In this document: piece after piece, positions 1 to 7,576 of the stretch
Layout: each line of letters begins with the position of its first letter
How positions within the stretch are numbered: the first letter of the stretch is position 1
Assembly: GCA_963751245.1 (NCBI GenBank)
Contig: CAVVTR010000012.1
Span: 186,001-250,000, forward strand
Source: CAVVTR01 sp963751245
GTDB lineage: Bacteria > Acidobacteriota > Thermoanaerobaculia > Thermoanaerobaculales > Thermoanaerobaculaceae
Length of the DNA: 64,000 nt
Direction: 5' to 3'
Notes under the pieces: generated by a model
Seen by the model: only the letters and a program-made list of their open reading frames with translations
What the model was told of the DNA's origin: nothing
The model's database searches: none
Translations under genes and position numbers: made by a program

Positions 1-1
1 C

Positions 2-175
2 GCCTTCGAGAGCCTCAGCTGCGCCTGGCTCGCCGCCGCCACTCTGACGGGGCTCGTCCTCAACGGCGCCCTGGGGTGGTGGTGGGCGGACCCCGCGGCG
101 GGCCTCGCGCTGGTCCCCCTCATTGCCCGGGAGGGGATCGAGGGGCTGCGCGGCGAGGAGGACGACGGGGACTGA
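2..175 (+). CDS. C-terminal end of a cation transporter (CDF-like), partial
   Basis: The gene starts before the window; only its last 57 codons are visible, reading from base 2 to a TGA at 173-175. The fragment has a hydrophobic helix, then WWWADPAAGLALVPLIAREG and a short acidic tail (GEEDDGD). The ADP(A/V)AGL..VP.I.REG pattern is typical of the last transmembrane helix of cation diffusion facilitator-like efflux proteins, so an inner-membrane metal cation transporter is inferred. No metal-binding residue can be checked because the rest is missing. Confidence 0.6.
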   Translation, partial: AFESLSCAWLAAATLTGLVLNGALGWWWADPAAGLALVPLIAREGIEGLRGEEDDGD

Positions 176-323
176 CGGACCCCACGGGACAATCGGCGGT
201 GCCGGGGGCCGCTCGCTGCGGCGGCAGGGCGAAGCCTGCAGGAACCCTGGAGAATCCCCGCGAGTTCCCGATGACTCCGGACCTCCCACGGTTCGACACT
301 GGACCGATGAAAGGAGGTCTTCG

Positions 324-2666
324 ATGAAAGCCCCTCTCAGCTCAGGTCGGACCGCCGTGGCGATGCTCCTCGCCGCGGCACTCGCCGTGGTCGTGGCGCC
401 GCCCGGCGCGGTTGCCGCCGACGGTGTCCTCGCCCAGACCATCCTGCCCGGGACGTTCGGGCTCACCGTCGGTCCCGACGGGCTCCTCTACGTCCCGACG
501 GGGGGAGGCATCGTCATCGTCCACCCGGACACGGGCCAGCTCCTCGGGATGCTGGGGCCGCAGCAGGGCGTCATGCCCCCCGAGGACGTGCACTTCGGAC
601 CCGACGGCTCCATGTACTTCGCGGTCATGTTCACGGGCGATGTCGGCCGGCGCGCGCCCGACGGCGCCGTGACCACCCAGAACCTCGGTCCGGGGGTCAA
701 CCCCATCGCGTTCTCGCCCACGGGTCGGATGTTCGTGTCGGAGCCGTGGTTCACCGACACCCTCTACGAGGTGGACCCTGAGCTCCAGGCGACGCCCCGC
801 GTCGTCGTCCAGGGCCTCGGCGGGCTCAAGGGCCTGGACTGGGGAGCCGACGGCCGCCTCTACGGCGCCCTGATGTTCACCGGCAAGATCGTCCGCATCG
901 ACGTGGACACGGCGGCCGTGGAGACCGTGGCCAGCGGGCTGCCGGCGCCGTTCACCGCCAAGTTCGGTCCGGACGGCATGCTCTACGTGGTGGAGCGGGC
1001 CGCCTTCGCCATCCTCCGCGTCGACCCCGGAACGGGGGCGGCGAGCACCTACGCCGAGCTCCCCTTCGGTCCTGACAACATCGCCTTCTCGCCCCAAGGG
1101 CGCCTCTTCGTGTCGAGCTACAGCGACGGCGTCGTGGCGGAGGTGCGCTCTGGCGGCGAGCTGAGGATCCTGGTGCCCGGGGGGCTCACGGTCCCGGGCG
1201 GGCTGGCGGTCGTGCCCCGCGCCGATGGCGGTGAGTCGGTCTTCGCGGCCAGCCTGTTCGCGTTGCGCGAGTACGACGGCGCCACGGGCGCGCTGCGCAG
1301 CGTCGAACGTTCGCACTTCGTGCCGGGGACCTTCGCAGGCGCGGTGGCCGTCGGTCGCGCCGGGAGCGATCTCGTCACCGTGCAGTTCTTTCCCAGCGGA
1401 AAGGTCCAGCGGTGGAACCCGGACACCCGCGAGGTGCTCTTCGAAAGCACCGCTCTGCCGACTCCGCAGAACGCGATCGGGCTGGACGGAGACCTCGTGG
1501 TGGTGGATCTCGGGACGGGGCCCGGGGAGGCCCGCGTGGTGCGCCTGCACGGCGACGAGGTGACGGTGCTCGCCGATGCCTCTGACGGCCTCGTCGTGCC
1601 CCTCGGCCTCGCCGCGGACAACGGCGACCTCTTCGTCGGTGACTGGGCCACGGGCACCATCTGGAAGCTCGCCTCCGGCGGTCAGCCGCTCGCCGCCCCC
1701 GCGGCGGTGGCCACGGGGCTCGAGGGCCCCGAGGGCATGGCCCTGGACGGTGCCGGCGGCCTGCTGGTCCTCGAGGACGCTGCCGGGCGACTGTCCCGGG
1801 TGGACCTCGTCACCGGTACGGTCCGCCCCGTCGCCGGTGGCCTGCAGCCCGGCTTCGCGGGCTTCGGGGTCCTGCCGCCGTTCGGCTTCCTCAACGGCGT
1901 CGCCGTCGGTCCCTCGGGGGCGATCTACGTGACGGGGGCGAGCGAGATCCGCCGCATCGAGCCCACCATGGTGTGGGTCGCCGGCGCCGTGCACCGGCCC
2001 GGCTTTTCCGGCACGTTCTGGAGGACCGACCTGGGGCTGCACAACCGGGGCGCCACCCGCGCCGGCCTCGTGATCGAGATGTTCCCCCAGGGGCCGGACG
2101 CCCCCGCGTCCAGCTCTACCTCGCTCTCCCTGGACCCCGACACCAGCGCGAGGGTGGCCGACGTTCTGGACAGCCTGTTCGGCTTCACGGGTTCGGCGGC
2201 GCTCCGCGTCACCTCGGTGGGCGGAGACGTGCTCGTCGCCGAGCGGACCTGGACGTCCTGCGCGGGCGGCGGGTGCAGCCAGTTCGCCTGGGGGGTGCCG
2301 GAGGCCGACGCCTGCGGGCCCGGCGGCGAGGTGCGGCTCGTCGAGCTGGAGAGCACCGCCAGCCACCGCACCAACGTCGGACTCGTCAACACCTCGAACG
2401 TGACGATGGAAGCAACGGTGGCCCTCTTCATGGCCGACGGCACTGCCGCCGGCGAGCGGACGGTGCACCTCCAGCCCTACGGCAACCTGCAGATCAATGA
2501 CCTCTTCCACAGCCTCGACGTGGTCCGGGTCAGCGCGCTGGCCCTCGGCTCCGCGTCGGCGGCCTGGGCCGTCGTCACCACCCCCACCGCCGCCGCGCGG
2601 TTCCTTGCCTACGCCTCGGTGGTGGACAACCAGAGCCAGGACGCGACGCTCGTCCCTGGCCGGTAG
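324..2666 (+). CDS. Secreted beta-propeller (NHL/SMP-30-like) protein with C-terminal adhesion-like domain
   Basis: A 780-residue exported protein. ATG 324 is chosen because AAGGAGGT lies at 311-318 and a clean signal peptide follows (MKAPLSSGRTAVAMLLAAAL, cleavage near AVAA-DG). Residues about 35-545 contain repeated FGPDG-LY, FSP-G and GLA strand motifs of a six- or seven-bladed propeller as in NHL, SMP-30 or Vgb lyase-like proteins. Residues about 548-780 form a separate domain beginning VWVAGAVHRPGFSGTFWRTD and containing TNVGLVNTS and LQINDLFHSL. The same domain makes up all of the protein at 42356-43078. No catalytic residues could be assigned; binding of a surface ligand or matrix is only a guess. 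Confidence 0.8.
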   Translation: MKAPLSSGRTAVAMLLAAALAVVVAPPGAVAADGVLAQTILPGTFGLTVGPDGLLYVPTGGGIVIVHPDTGQLLGMLGPQQGVMPPEDVHFGPDGSMYFAVMFTGDVGRRAPDGAVTTQNLGPGVNPIAFSPTGRMFVSEPWFTDTLYEVDPELQATPRVVVQGLGGLKGLDWGADGRLYGALMFTGKIVRIDVDTAAVETVASGLPAPFTAKFGPDGMLYVVERAAFAILRVDPGTGAASTYAELPFGPDNIAFSPQGRLFVSSYSDGVVAEVRSGGELRILVPGGLTVPGGLAVVPRADGGESVFAASLFALREYDGATGALRSVERSHFVPGTFAGAVAVGRAGSDLVTVQFFPSGKVQRWNPDTREVLFESTALPTPQNAIGLDGDLVVVDLGTGPGEARVVRLHGDEVTVLADASDGLVVPLGLAADNGDLFVGDWATGTIWKLASGGQPLAAPAAVATGLEGPEGMALDGAGGLLVLEDAAGRLSRVDLVTGTVRPVAGGLQPGFAGFGVLPPFGFLNGVAVGPSGAIYVTGASEIRRIEPTMVWVAGAVHRPGFSGTFWRTDLGLHNRGATRAGLVIEMFPQGPDAPASSSTSLSLDPDTSARVADVLDSLFGFTGSAALRVTSVGGDVLVAERTWTSCAGGGCSQFAWGVPEADACGPGGEVRLVELESTASHRTNVGLVNTSNVTMEATVALFMADGTAAGERTVHLQPYGNLQINDLFHSLDVVRVSALALGSASAAWAVVTTPTAAARFLAYASVVDNQSQDATLVPGR

Positions 2667-2789
2667 CCTGGACCCGGGGGGCCCGGGGAAGACGCCCGGG
2701 CCCCTTCCGGCGGCTCCGCCATGGCGCTTCCTGTCCGCCGCCGGCCACGGGGGAGGGTGCTCCGGTTTCCCTCGTCGGAGGACGGGACT

Positions 2790-2795
2790 TACATT
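2790..2795 (+). promoter_or_regulatory. -10-like box, leaderless arrangement
   Basis: TACATT ends six bases before ATG 2802 and there is no Shine-Dalgarno sequence between them. The expected transcription start would fall at or next to the start codon. No convincing -35 hexamer is visible. Confidence 0.45.
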
Positions 2796-2801
2796 GACGG
2801 T

Positions 2802-4874
2802 ATGTCTTCCGTCACAGACGGAGAGGCGCCCCGGTCCGGCGCCGACTTCCGGCTGAAGGACTGGCTCGTCCAGCCCCGCCGGGGGCGTCTGGTGAGCGGG
2901 AGCGAGGAGCGCCACCTGGAGCCCCGCACCATGGACCTCCTCACCCTCCTGGCCGGCGCCCGCGGCGAAGTCGTCAGCAAGAACGAGATCATCGACGCCG
3001 TCTGGTCCGGCCGGTTCATTTCCGAGGGCACCGTGACGAACGCCGTCGCCGAGCTGCGCCAGGCGCTCGGTGACGACGCCCGCCGGCCCTGCTACATCGA
3101 GACGGTGCCCAAGCGGGGCTACCGGCTGCTCGTCCCCGTCGGCGGCGTTGGACCGGGCCCGCCTGGGGTCCCGGCGCGCCGGCGGTCCTCCCGGCGCTTC
3201 GTCATGGCGGCCGTGGTCGCCCTGGCCGGCGCCGCCGCGGTGCTGTGGCTCCTGCGTCCCGGCGCGCCGACGGGCGACGGCGGGGTGATCATGGTTGTGC
3301 CGCTCGCCAACCGCACTGGCGACGCTTCCCTCGACCCTATTGGCGCGCAGGCGGCCGGCCGGCTGGCGCAGGGGATCAGCGCCGCCGGGCTCGGCCGGCC
3401 GGTCCCGGCGGAGGTGGACGGGGAGCCGCTCACCCTCGCGGAGACGTGCGACCGGGCGAGGGCGGCTGGGGCCGCGCTCGTGCTGCAGGGCGCCGTCTAC
3501 CTCCAGGAGCGGGGGCTGGAGCTGCAGACCGAGCTGGTGGACGTCTCGCGGTGCGCGGTGCTGTACGCTGTGCCGTCGGCCGTCGGTCCGCGCGGCACCA
3601 GCGGTGCGGTGCTCGACACTCTGACGCAGCGGGTGCTGGGCGCCGTGGCGACCCACCGGAGCGCCCACGCGCACAGCCGTCTGCTGTCCCACGTCCCGGT
3701 CTTCGACGCCTACCGGGAGTTCCTCGCCGGCTCCGAGCTGTTCGCGGTGGAGCCCGCCAGCGCCGTGGCGCACCTCGAACGCGCGGTCGAGATCGACCCC
3801 CGGTTCACCTCCGCCCAGCTCCGGCTCGCGATCGCCTATGCGAACGTCGGCCGCGCCGATCGGGCGGAGGCCACCCTGGCGGCGATGGAGGCGAGGAGGA
3901 GCGAGCTCAACGCCTTCGAGCTCCTCTGGCTGGACTGGGGGCGGTCCCGCGTGCCCCGGGCGCGGCCGGCCGCCAGCGCGGCGGCGCTCGAGCAGCTGAA
4001 GAGGTTCATCCCCGGCGACGCCGTGCTGGCCCATCTCGAGGTCACCGCCCTGATGGAGCTCAACCGGCCCCGGGCGGCGCTGGCGGCCGCCCGCGGCTTC
4101 GACGCCAGGCAGCTCGCCATGCAGTTCGAGCGCAACCCCCTGCTGGCCACGTTCTTCTACAACGTCGCCACCGCCCGTCACATGACGGGCGACCTCGAAG
4201 GGGAGCACCGGGCGGCGGAGGAGTCGGTCGCGCTCTTTCCCGGGAACGCATACCTCCACGCCGCCTGCGCGCGGGCCCTGGCGGCGATGGGGGACGCCGA
4301 CGGGGTTCGCGGCGTGATCTCGCGGGCGCTCTCCACCGAGCTGCGCGGCGCATCCCGCGGCTACGTGATCCTGGCCGCGGCGCTGGCGGCCGACGCCCAC
4401 GGACACGCGCCTCTCGGAGAGTCGCTGGCCCGCCGGGCCGCCGCCTGGTTCGAGGAGGAGGGGGCGGGTCCCGTGGACGGCTACCACCTCGCGCAGGCGT
4501 ACGTGGCCGCCGGTCGGCTGGACGCCGCGGCCGGCGTACTGGCGCCGCTCGCCGGAGCGGGGCTTCCCGGCGGGGATCTTCGCCTCCTGGTGACTGGTCT
4601 CGCCGGGGTCGTGGCGGCGCGGCGCGGTGACCTCGCGCTCGCCGCGCGCCTCGACGCGCAGCTGGCCTCGGCCGGCGCTTTTGGGGAGTCCAGCTTCCAG
4701 CGCGCGGCCATCGCGGCCTGGCTCGGCCGCCGGGACGACGCCGTCGCGCTGCTGCGGAAGGCCATGGCGGAGGGATGGTGCCGCTACGCGTCGCTGCACG
4801 ACGACAACCGCATGCTCCTGGAACCCCTGAAGGGAACGCCGTCCTGGGGCGAGGTGGTACAGCCGGTACGGTGA
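2802..4874 (+). CDS. Winged-helix (OmpR/CadC-like) transmembrane regulator with TPR tail
   Basis: A 690-residue protein. Residues about 12-112 are an OmpR/CadC-type winged helix: FRLKDW near the start, then VVSKNEIIDAVW, AVAELRQALGD and the wing motif ETVPKRGYRLLV. One membrane helix follows at about 132-152 (FVMAAVVALAGAAAVLWLL). The remainder is a FlgO-like alpha/beta segment and TPR-type helices (VAHLERAVEIDPRFTSAQL). Cytoplasmic DNA binding with an outside sensor region is inferred, as in CadC. There is no phosphoacceptor domain. The start at 2802 is preferred over 2721 because the extra 27 residues are Arg-rich and unlike the family, and a -10-like box sits just upstream. The target genes are unknown. 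Confidence 0.85.
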   Translation: MSSVTDGEAPRSGADFRLKDWLVQPRRGRLVSGSEERHLEPRTMDLLTLLAGARGEVVSKNEIIDAVWSGRFISEGTVTNAVAELRQALGDDARRPCYIETVPKRGYRLLVPVGGVGPGPPGVPARRRSSRRFVMAAVVALAGAAAVLWLLRPGAPTGDGGVIMVVPLANRTGDASLDPIGAQAAGRLAQGISAAGLGRPVPAEVDGEPLTLAETCDRARAAGAALVLQGAVYLQERGLELQTELVDVSRCAVLYAVPSAVGPRGTSGAVLDTLTQRVLGAVATHRSAHAHSRLLSHVPVFDAYREFLAGSELFAVEPASAVAHLERAVEIDPRFTSAQLRLAIAYANVGRADRAEATLAAMEARRSELNAFELLWLDWGRSRVPRARPAASAAALEQLKRFIPGDAVLAHLEVTALMELNRPRAALAAARGFDARQLAMQFERNPLLATFFYNVATARHMTGDLEGEHRAAEESVALFPGNAYLHAACARALAAMGDADGVRGVISRALSTELRGASRGYVILAAALAADAHGHAPLGESLARRAAAWFEEEGAGPVDGYHLAQAYVAAGRLDAAAGVLAPLAGAGLPGGDLRLLVTGLAGVVAARRGDLALAARLDAQLASAGAFGESSFQRAAIAAWLGRRDDAVALLRKAMAEGWCRYASLHDDNRMLLEPLKGTPSWGEVVQPVR

Positions 4875-4938
4875 CGGCGCGAGGTCGCGGGGCATCGATT
4901 CTCCTTTGGCCGCGGCGCACCGACTCGTCGGCCATGCA

Positions 4939-4968
4939 AAGGAAAAGGGGCCGGCGCGGGCCGGCCCC
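4939..4968 (-). terminator. Intrinsic terminator of the subtilase gene
   Basis: Read on the minus strand, a 9-bp GC-rich stem (GGGGCCGGC at 4960-4968 paired with 4947-4955, 4-base loop) is followed by TTTTCCTTT. It lies 27 bases past the stop codon of the leftward protease gene and also separates it from the convergent regulator gene. Confidence 0.8.
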
Positions 4969-4994
4969 GTGTGCTTGGGTGGTGCGGCCGGGTC

Positions 4995-6290
4995 CTACTG
5001 GACGGCGCTGAGGGCGTTGATGCGGCCCTTCCCGGAGTACGGGTCGGCGCCGGGCTTGAGGATGTCGTCGGCGGAGCGCTGGATGATCGCCTGAAGCTGC
5101 GCCGGCTTCATCTTGCCGTACTTGCCGACGATCAGGGCTGCCACACCGGAGACGTGGGGCGCCGCCATCGAAGTGCCCGAGGCGAAGAAGTAGCCGGTGG
5201 CGCTTCCCGGAGCCAGGATCATGTCGAACGGATAGCCGGCGGCGCAGGCGTAGTCTCCCCCCGGAGCGGCGACGTTGATCACGGACTGGCCGTAGTTGGT
5301 GTAGGAGGCCGGCCGGTCGAAGTCGGTGAGGCAGTAGGGGCCGGTCGCGGCCACGGCCATGCCGTTGCCGGACTGGGCCGGGATCGACCACAGGCGGCTG
5401 TTGAGGTTCACGCCCTCGTTGCCCGCGGAGCTCACGCACAGGACACCGTGCTGGGTCGCGTAGGTGATCGCCCGGTTGAGTGCGGCGATGAGCGGGCCCG
5501 AGCCGCCGCCGCCGGCGTTGATGCGATCGAAGGTCGCGCCCAGGCTCATGTTGGCCACGTCGGCGTGGATGGAGGCGGCGTAGACGAGCCCCTGGATGAG
5601 CCAGGAGAACGAGCCGCTACCCGTTTGGCTGAGCACCTTCACCGCGACGATCTCGGCCAGGGGGGCCACGCCCTGGATGCCGACGTCGTTGATCGCCGCC
5701 GCGATGATCCCGGCCGTGTGCGTCCCGTGGTTGAAGCCGGCCACCGTCGGGACGACACCCTCACCGGGGACGAAGGAGATGCTCAGGTCCCAGTTCAGGT
5801 TCGGGCTGATGTCGGGGTGGTCCTTCCAGATCCCGCTGTCGAGCACCGCGACCCGGGCCCGCGTGACGCCCCAGCCCATGTCGCCCGCGGCCGCCGTCTC
5901 GTCGGCGTGGATCTGCCGGATGTTCCACTGGTAGCCCCAGTAGGGCTCGCTGTTGACGCCGTCGGCCCTGAGGCCCGCGGCGGAGGCATCCACGACGCGC
6001 TCCCTGGGGATCCACTGCACCTGGATGTCCTCGGCGGCCTGCTGGACGCGGGAGTCCCGGCCGATGAGCGCCAGGAAGTCCGGGTTGTCGGAGGCCGCGA
6101 CGACCACGCCGACCTCCGGAATCCTCGCCGTGATGGTGCCGCCGGCGAAGGCGACGGCGTCGTCGAGGGCGGTGCTGCCCCGGCCCTGCCCCTTGGCGAC
6201 GATGAGGTAGCTCGTAGGCGAGGCGGACGCCAGGACCGCCCCTCCGAGCAGACACGAACAAACAGCGACGACAGTGACGAACTTCTTCAT
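4995..6290 (-). CDS. Secreted subtilisin-like serine protease (S8) with I9-type propeptide
   Basis: A 431-residue exported protease. ATG 6290 has GGAGG eight bases upstream and begins a signal peptide ending near LASAS. Residues about 25-95 resemble an inhibitor_I9 propeptide (TSYLIVAKGQG). The peptidase domain carries the full triad: Asp near 148 in VAVLDSGIW, His near 187 in NHGTHTAGI, and Ser near 374 in GTSMAAPHVSG. The oxyanion Asn is in SSAGNEG. There is no extra C-terminal domain. It probably degrades proteins outside the cell or in the periplasm. The 5' leader is long (a TACACT box at 6380-6385 is a candidate -10). Confidence 0.92.
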   Translation of the reverse strand: MKKFVTVVAVCSCLLGGAVLASASPTSYLIVAKGQGRGSTALDDAVAFAGGTITARIPEVGVVVAASDNPDFLALIGRDSRVQQAAEDIQVQWIPRERVVDASAAGLRADGVNSEPYWGYQWNIRQIHADETAAAGDMGWGVTRARVAVLDSGIWKDHPDISPNLNWDLSISFVPGEGVVPTVAGFNHGTHTAGIIAAAINDVGIQGVAPLAEIVAVKVLSQTGSGSFSWLIQGLVYAASIHADVANMSLGATFDRINAGGGGSGPLIAALNRAITYATQHGVLCVSSAGNEGVNLNSRLWSIPAQSGNGMAVAATGPYCLTDFDRPASYTNYGQSVINVAAPGGDYACAAGYPFDMILAPGSATGYFFASGTSMAAPHVSGVAALIVGKYGKMKPAQLQAIIQRSADDILKPGADPYSGKGRINALSAVQ

Positions 6291-6499
6291 GAAAACCTCC
6301 CCCTCCGGCCGCGCCGGCGGCCGAGCCGTATGCCCACATGGGGCGAGTGCGTGAGACTGCTTCCTGCAGGTCTGAACTCAGTGTACCGGTCCGGCGGGAG
6401 GCGTCAAGGCGGGATGCGGCCGGAAGGTGCTTCTGGCGCTGGTCTACTGACGATCTCCTGACGTTGGCCGCCTGGGCGGGTCCCGGCGGAGACGGCCGT

Positions 6500-7294
6500 T
6501 CAGTTTCTCGGGGGATCCGACCGCCGGGCGAAGGAAAGCTGCCGCTCGGCCTCCGCCATGTCCTCGGCGGCGAAGTAGCGCGCCACCATGTCGCGGGCGC
6601 CGGGCCGCGTGTAGACGTCGGCGCGGGGGTGCTCGATGACGTCGGCGAGGACCTCGGCGACCTCCTCCGCGGTCTGGCCGCCGGGGATCTCTCGTGAGTC
6701 GACGCCGCCGTGGAGGGCGCTGAGGCCGAATTCGGTGGCCACGGCTCCGGGATGCACGCAGGAGACGTGGATGTCCGGGAACTCCTCGCGCAGCTCCATG
6801 CGCAGGTTGATGGTGAGGGCCTCGAGGGCGTGCTTCGCGGCGTTGTAGGCGGAGCGGGCCGGCGCGAACGGCACCCGCCCGAGCATCGAGGAGACGTTGA
6901 CGATGTGGCCGCGGCGGCGCTCGCGGAAGTGCGGCAGGACCGCCTGCATGCCGTAGAGCGCCGACTTGGCGTTGACGGCCATCATGGTGTCGAAGTCCTC
7001 GTCGGTGAGCTCCGAGACCATCCTCGTGATCCCGCGCCCCGCGTTGTTGACCCACACGTCGATGCGGCCGAAGCGCTCCAGCGCCGCGTCGCGCCCCCGC
7101 TCCACGTCCACGCGCCGGGTGACGTCGGCCGCGACCACGACGGCGCCGTCCCCGCAGGCGGAGGCCACCGCCCGGAGACGCTCCGTGCGCCGGGCCATGA
7201 GCACCATGTGAGCTCCGCGGGCCGCGGCCAGGCGGGCCAGCGCCGCCCCGATGCCGCTGCTCGCTCCCGTGACGACGATGACCGTGTCTTCCAT
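6500..7294 (-). CDS. SDR family NAD(P)-dependent oxidoreductase
   Basis: A 264-residue classical short-chain dehydrogenase. The nucleotide-binding motif TGASSGIG is at residues 9-16, with NNAG near 85, the catalytic Ser in NVSSMLG, and Tyr and Lys in SAYNAAKH. MEDTVIVVTGASSGIG is a standard SDR N-terminus, so ATG 7294 is chosen; a GTG at 7306 is also in frame and neither has a good ribosome site. The substrate cannot be predicted. The gene stands alone between the divergent Ser/Thr kinase and the subtilase. Confidence 0.88.
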   Translation of the reverse strand: MEDTVIVVTGASSGIGAALARLAAARGAHMVLMARRTERLRAVASACGDGAVVVAADVTRRVDVERGRDAALERFGRIDVWVNNAGRGITRMVSELTDEDFDTMMAVNAKSALYGMQAVLPHFRERRRGHIVNVSSMLGRVPFAPARSAYNAAKHALEALTINLRMELREEFPDIHVSCVHPGAVATEFGLSALHGGVDSREIPGGQTAEEVAEVLADVIEHPRADVYTRPGARDMVARYFAAEDMAEAERQLSFARRSDPPRN

Positions 7295-7576
7295 CACGGA
7301 GAGCACAACGCAGGAGCGCCCCGGCGCAATCCGGCGCCTGACGGCGGCGCGCCCTTGCGGCTCCGGGCCGCAGGGCGCATAGTGTCAGTACGACTCTTCA
7401 ACGATCGATGCCGGAGGCCGATGGCCAAGGCGTGACGTAGCAACCGGTGGCGGAAGCGGGCGTTCCCGACGCCCGGCCTTGCCGTGTCGCGGCAGGGCGT
7501 GACGCCGGGGCCGCGCCGCCGGGGGCGCCCGGGTGCCGGGCGGGCCGGCAGGCGCCGCGGTGAGGAGAGGCGTCTC

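Noticed and set aside
123..323. Upstream extension of the propeller gene
   Set aside because: The extra 67 codons are Arg-rich with no homology pattern, whereas ATG 324 has a strong ribosome site and a signal peptide.
342..4895. A 1517-codon minus-strand open frame opposite the propeller and regulator genes
   Set aside because: It is Arg/Gly/Pro/His-rich low-complexity text antisense to two clear genes. Long antisense frames are expected at this GC content; the same holds for 46143-49775 (-), 42287-46492 (-) and 59412-63599 (+).
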